A stretch of DNA of 64,000 nt from an uncultured Muribaculaceae bacterium (lineage in GTDB: Bacteria; Bacteroidota; Bacteroidia; Bacteroidales; Muribaculaceae), in the NCBI GenBank assembly GCA_904501735.1, contig CAJGBY010000002.1, positions 62,001 through 126,000 on the forward strand, given 5' to 3'. Each line of letters starts with the position of its first letter. Within the stretch, counting starts at the first letter, position 1. Below are positions 62,753 through 64,000 of this stretch, in pieces. Under the pieces are notes generated by a model. It saw only the letters and a list, made by a program, of their open reading frames with translations. It was not told the DNA's origin and did not search any database. The translations under genes were made by a program, and so were the position numbers.

Positions 62753-64000
62753 TTATTGTTTGCTATTTAATGAATCTAACATAATAGAAATATCATATTT
62801 TGATACGCCAATAGAGATTAGGCAATCTATATCGGCTAGATAAGTTTCGTTAAATTTCTCTATAGAACCTTTTAATTCTTTTATTGAGTGGTTATACATA
62901 CTTATGGCATCTTCGATTTCTTGTTTTGCAAACTTTAAGTGCCCATAATTTAAGTAGTCGGTTGCACTTGGGTTAGTGCTAAGAATCTTATTGTAATATG
63001 TATCGCTTGTGTCAAAATCTTTCATTAAGAATAAGCACCATGCAATAGGTCGCAAAGCCTTTGCCCCTGAATTGCCTAAGTAATAAACCTTATAGTAGTA
63101 GTTTAATGCATTTTTGTGTTGTTTTAATTCAAGATAGCAATGACCTATATTGAGCAAAATGTTGATATTCTCGGGTGATAAAGTTTCAGCATCAAGATAA
63201 CATTGTAGTGCTTTGTCAACTTGCTTTTGAGCTTTGTAGCAAATAGCTAAGTGCTTGAGTGTCCAAAAGTCTTTGTTGGCCAATAACTCATATTTTTCGT
63301 ATTCATTGATTGCTTTACTATATTTACCTATATTTTGATAACAAAAACCTATCTTTTGATATAGTACAGGATTGTCATTCTTTTGATTTTCATCTATTGA
63401 CTCAAGATAGGTTGCAGCCTCATTGTATAAATTGTTTTGAAGACAATATTCACCGATAAGTGTGAGAATATCGTTTACGCAATTCACAGGTGTCAACCAC
63501 TTGATTACATCGATATCAAACACATTTAAGAATGGATCGATGAACTCGCTTCTACGAGGATAGAATTTGAAGAAACGATAGTAATTTTGTAGTTGATTAT
63601 TAATGACTGATTGTCGGTTTACCGCTTCGTTAATTTGTATTTCACTCGATTTTAACTCTTTGATTGCATTGTTTTGTTCTTCGATTTGTGCAAGCATAGA
63701 ATTGCGTTGCGATTGAGGAACTAACCCTAATGATGCTACGAAAGAGTATTTATCACTATCACACAAGAATTTAGAATCAAGCATTGTGTTAAATGACTTA
63801 ATTTCGTTGGCTTGTAATGTGTTGTGTAATAACGAATGACCTTGATGGAATGGCAAGAACCAATTGCTAATATCGTTGAAGAAAGGGAATGTTTTTAGAT
63901 GACTGAAAGTGCCTGCAAATACATCGCTGCCATCTAATTGCATTTTGTTGAATTCTTCAATTTTCTTTGTTAACTTGTCATCGTCAAAAAGATTTTTCCA
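62753..64000 (-). CDS. Tetratricopeptide repeat protein, 3' part (5' end outside window)
   Basis: The frame is open without stop to base 64000, beyond the ATG at 63943, so this is the C-terminal portion (at least 415 residues) of a larger protein. The second half contains TPR motifs in sequence, for example LYQKIGFCYQNIGKYSKAINEYEKY, AICYKAQKQVDKALQCYLDAE and NIGHCYLELKQHKNALNYYYK. The first half has a helical region with a short coiled coil (AQIEEQNNAIKELKSSEIQINEA). No signal or catalytic motif is visible in this part. A scaffold role is likely; partners are unknown. The M3 peptidase gene follows it. Confidence 0.82.
   Translation of the reverse strand, partial: WKNLFDDDKLTKKIEEFNKMQLDGSDVFAGTFSHLKTFPFFNDISNWFLPFHQGHSLLHNTLQANEIKSFNTMLDSKFLCDSDKYSFVASLGLVPQSQRNSMLAQIEEQNNAIKELKSSEIQINEAVNRQSVINNQLQNYYRFFKFYPRRSEFIDPFLNVFDIDVIKWLTPVNCVNDILTLIGEYCLQNNLYNEAATYLESIDENQKNDNPVLYQKIGFCYQNIGKYSKAINEYEKYELLANKDFWTLKHLAICYKAQKQVDKALQCYLDAETLSPENINILLNIGHCYLELKQHKNALNYYYKVYYLGNSGAKALRPIAWCLFLMKDFDTSDTYYNKILSTNPSATDYLNYGHLKFAKQEIEDAISMYNHSIKELKGSIEKFNETYLADIDCLISIGVSKYDISIMLDSLNSKQ

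Overview
This window is a stretch of ordinary chromosome from an AT-rich member of the Bacteroidales (phylum Bacteroidota). The evidence is the gene families: an LpxC-FabZ fusion, a serine palmitoyltransferase-type enzyme, a sodium-pumping methylmalonyl-CoA decarboxylase operon, a Rpb6-like omega subunit, an OstA-like protein beside two parvulin chaperones, and a eukaryote-type (GT3) glycogen synthase. The phylum's -7 promoter signature TAnnTTTG also recurs upstream of genes, several times with TTTG 19-20 bp further upstream. The family cannot be fixed from sequence alone. I found no mobile element, prophage, CRISPR array, rRNA or tRNA.

Layout. 1-2.1 kb: 3' part of dihydrolipoyl dehydrogenase and an esterase lipoprotein. 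2.1-8.3 kb (minus): uvrB, a YgiQ-type radical SAM gene and an S9 peptidase lipoprotein in one operon. 8.5-10.6 kb: serine palmitoyltransferase-like gene and an acidic pRiA4b-ORF3-like gene. 11.2-15.8 kb (minus): mce-mmdA-oadG-biotin carrier-decarboxylase beta, the end of the succinate-propionate route coupled to Na+ export. 16.1-18.1 kb: dnaK behind a sigma-54-like promoter. 18.9-23.3 kb: bamD, omega subunit, PASTA protein, rluD, acyltransferase. 23.3-26.1 kb: tex, short folK, small membrane protein. 26.2-29.4 kb: lpxD, lpxC-fabZ, lpxA. 29.6-33.8 kb: clpP, clpX, recQ. 33.9-42.5 kb: guaB, two periplasmic parvulin isomerases, OstA-like protein, mutL. 42.5-50.3 kb: serine hydrolase, TPR/beta-propeller protein, cstA, PHP phosphatase, metA with acetyl-CoA-type Glu111, U32 protein. 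50.3-52.1 kb (minus): nitrilase-family amidase, acyltransferase, small unknown protein. 52.3-56.6 kb: glycogen synthase and glucan phosphorylase. 56.6-60.5 kb (minus): dCMP deaminase, CtpA-like protease, 5-formyl-THF cyclo-ligase, a ScdA/hemerythrin-like protein and a LuxR regulator with a pseudo-receiver. 60.6-64 kb (minus): M3 peptidase and a TPR gene cut by the window end.

Together the genes serve envelope building (lipid A, sphingolipid, BamD, OstA, parvulins), fermentative energy (Na+ pump, glycogen turnover) and protein or DNA quality control (DnaK, ClpXP, CtpA, UvrB, RecQ, MutL). The best candidates for under-described biology are the degenerate hemerythrin-like/LuxR pair, the dnaK upstream region with three helically phased TTTGTC repeats before a sigma-54-like element, the GTAAAC motif cluster before the sphingolipid gene, and the exported lamin-tail-like domain fused to the Na+ pump gamma subunit.
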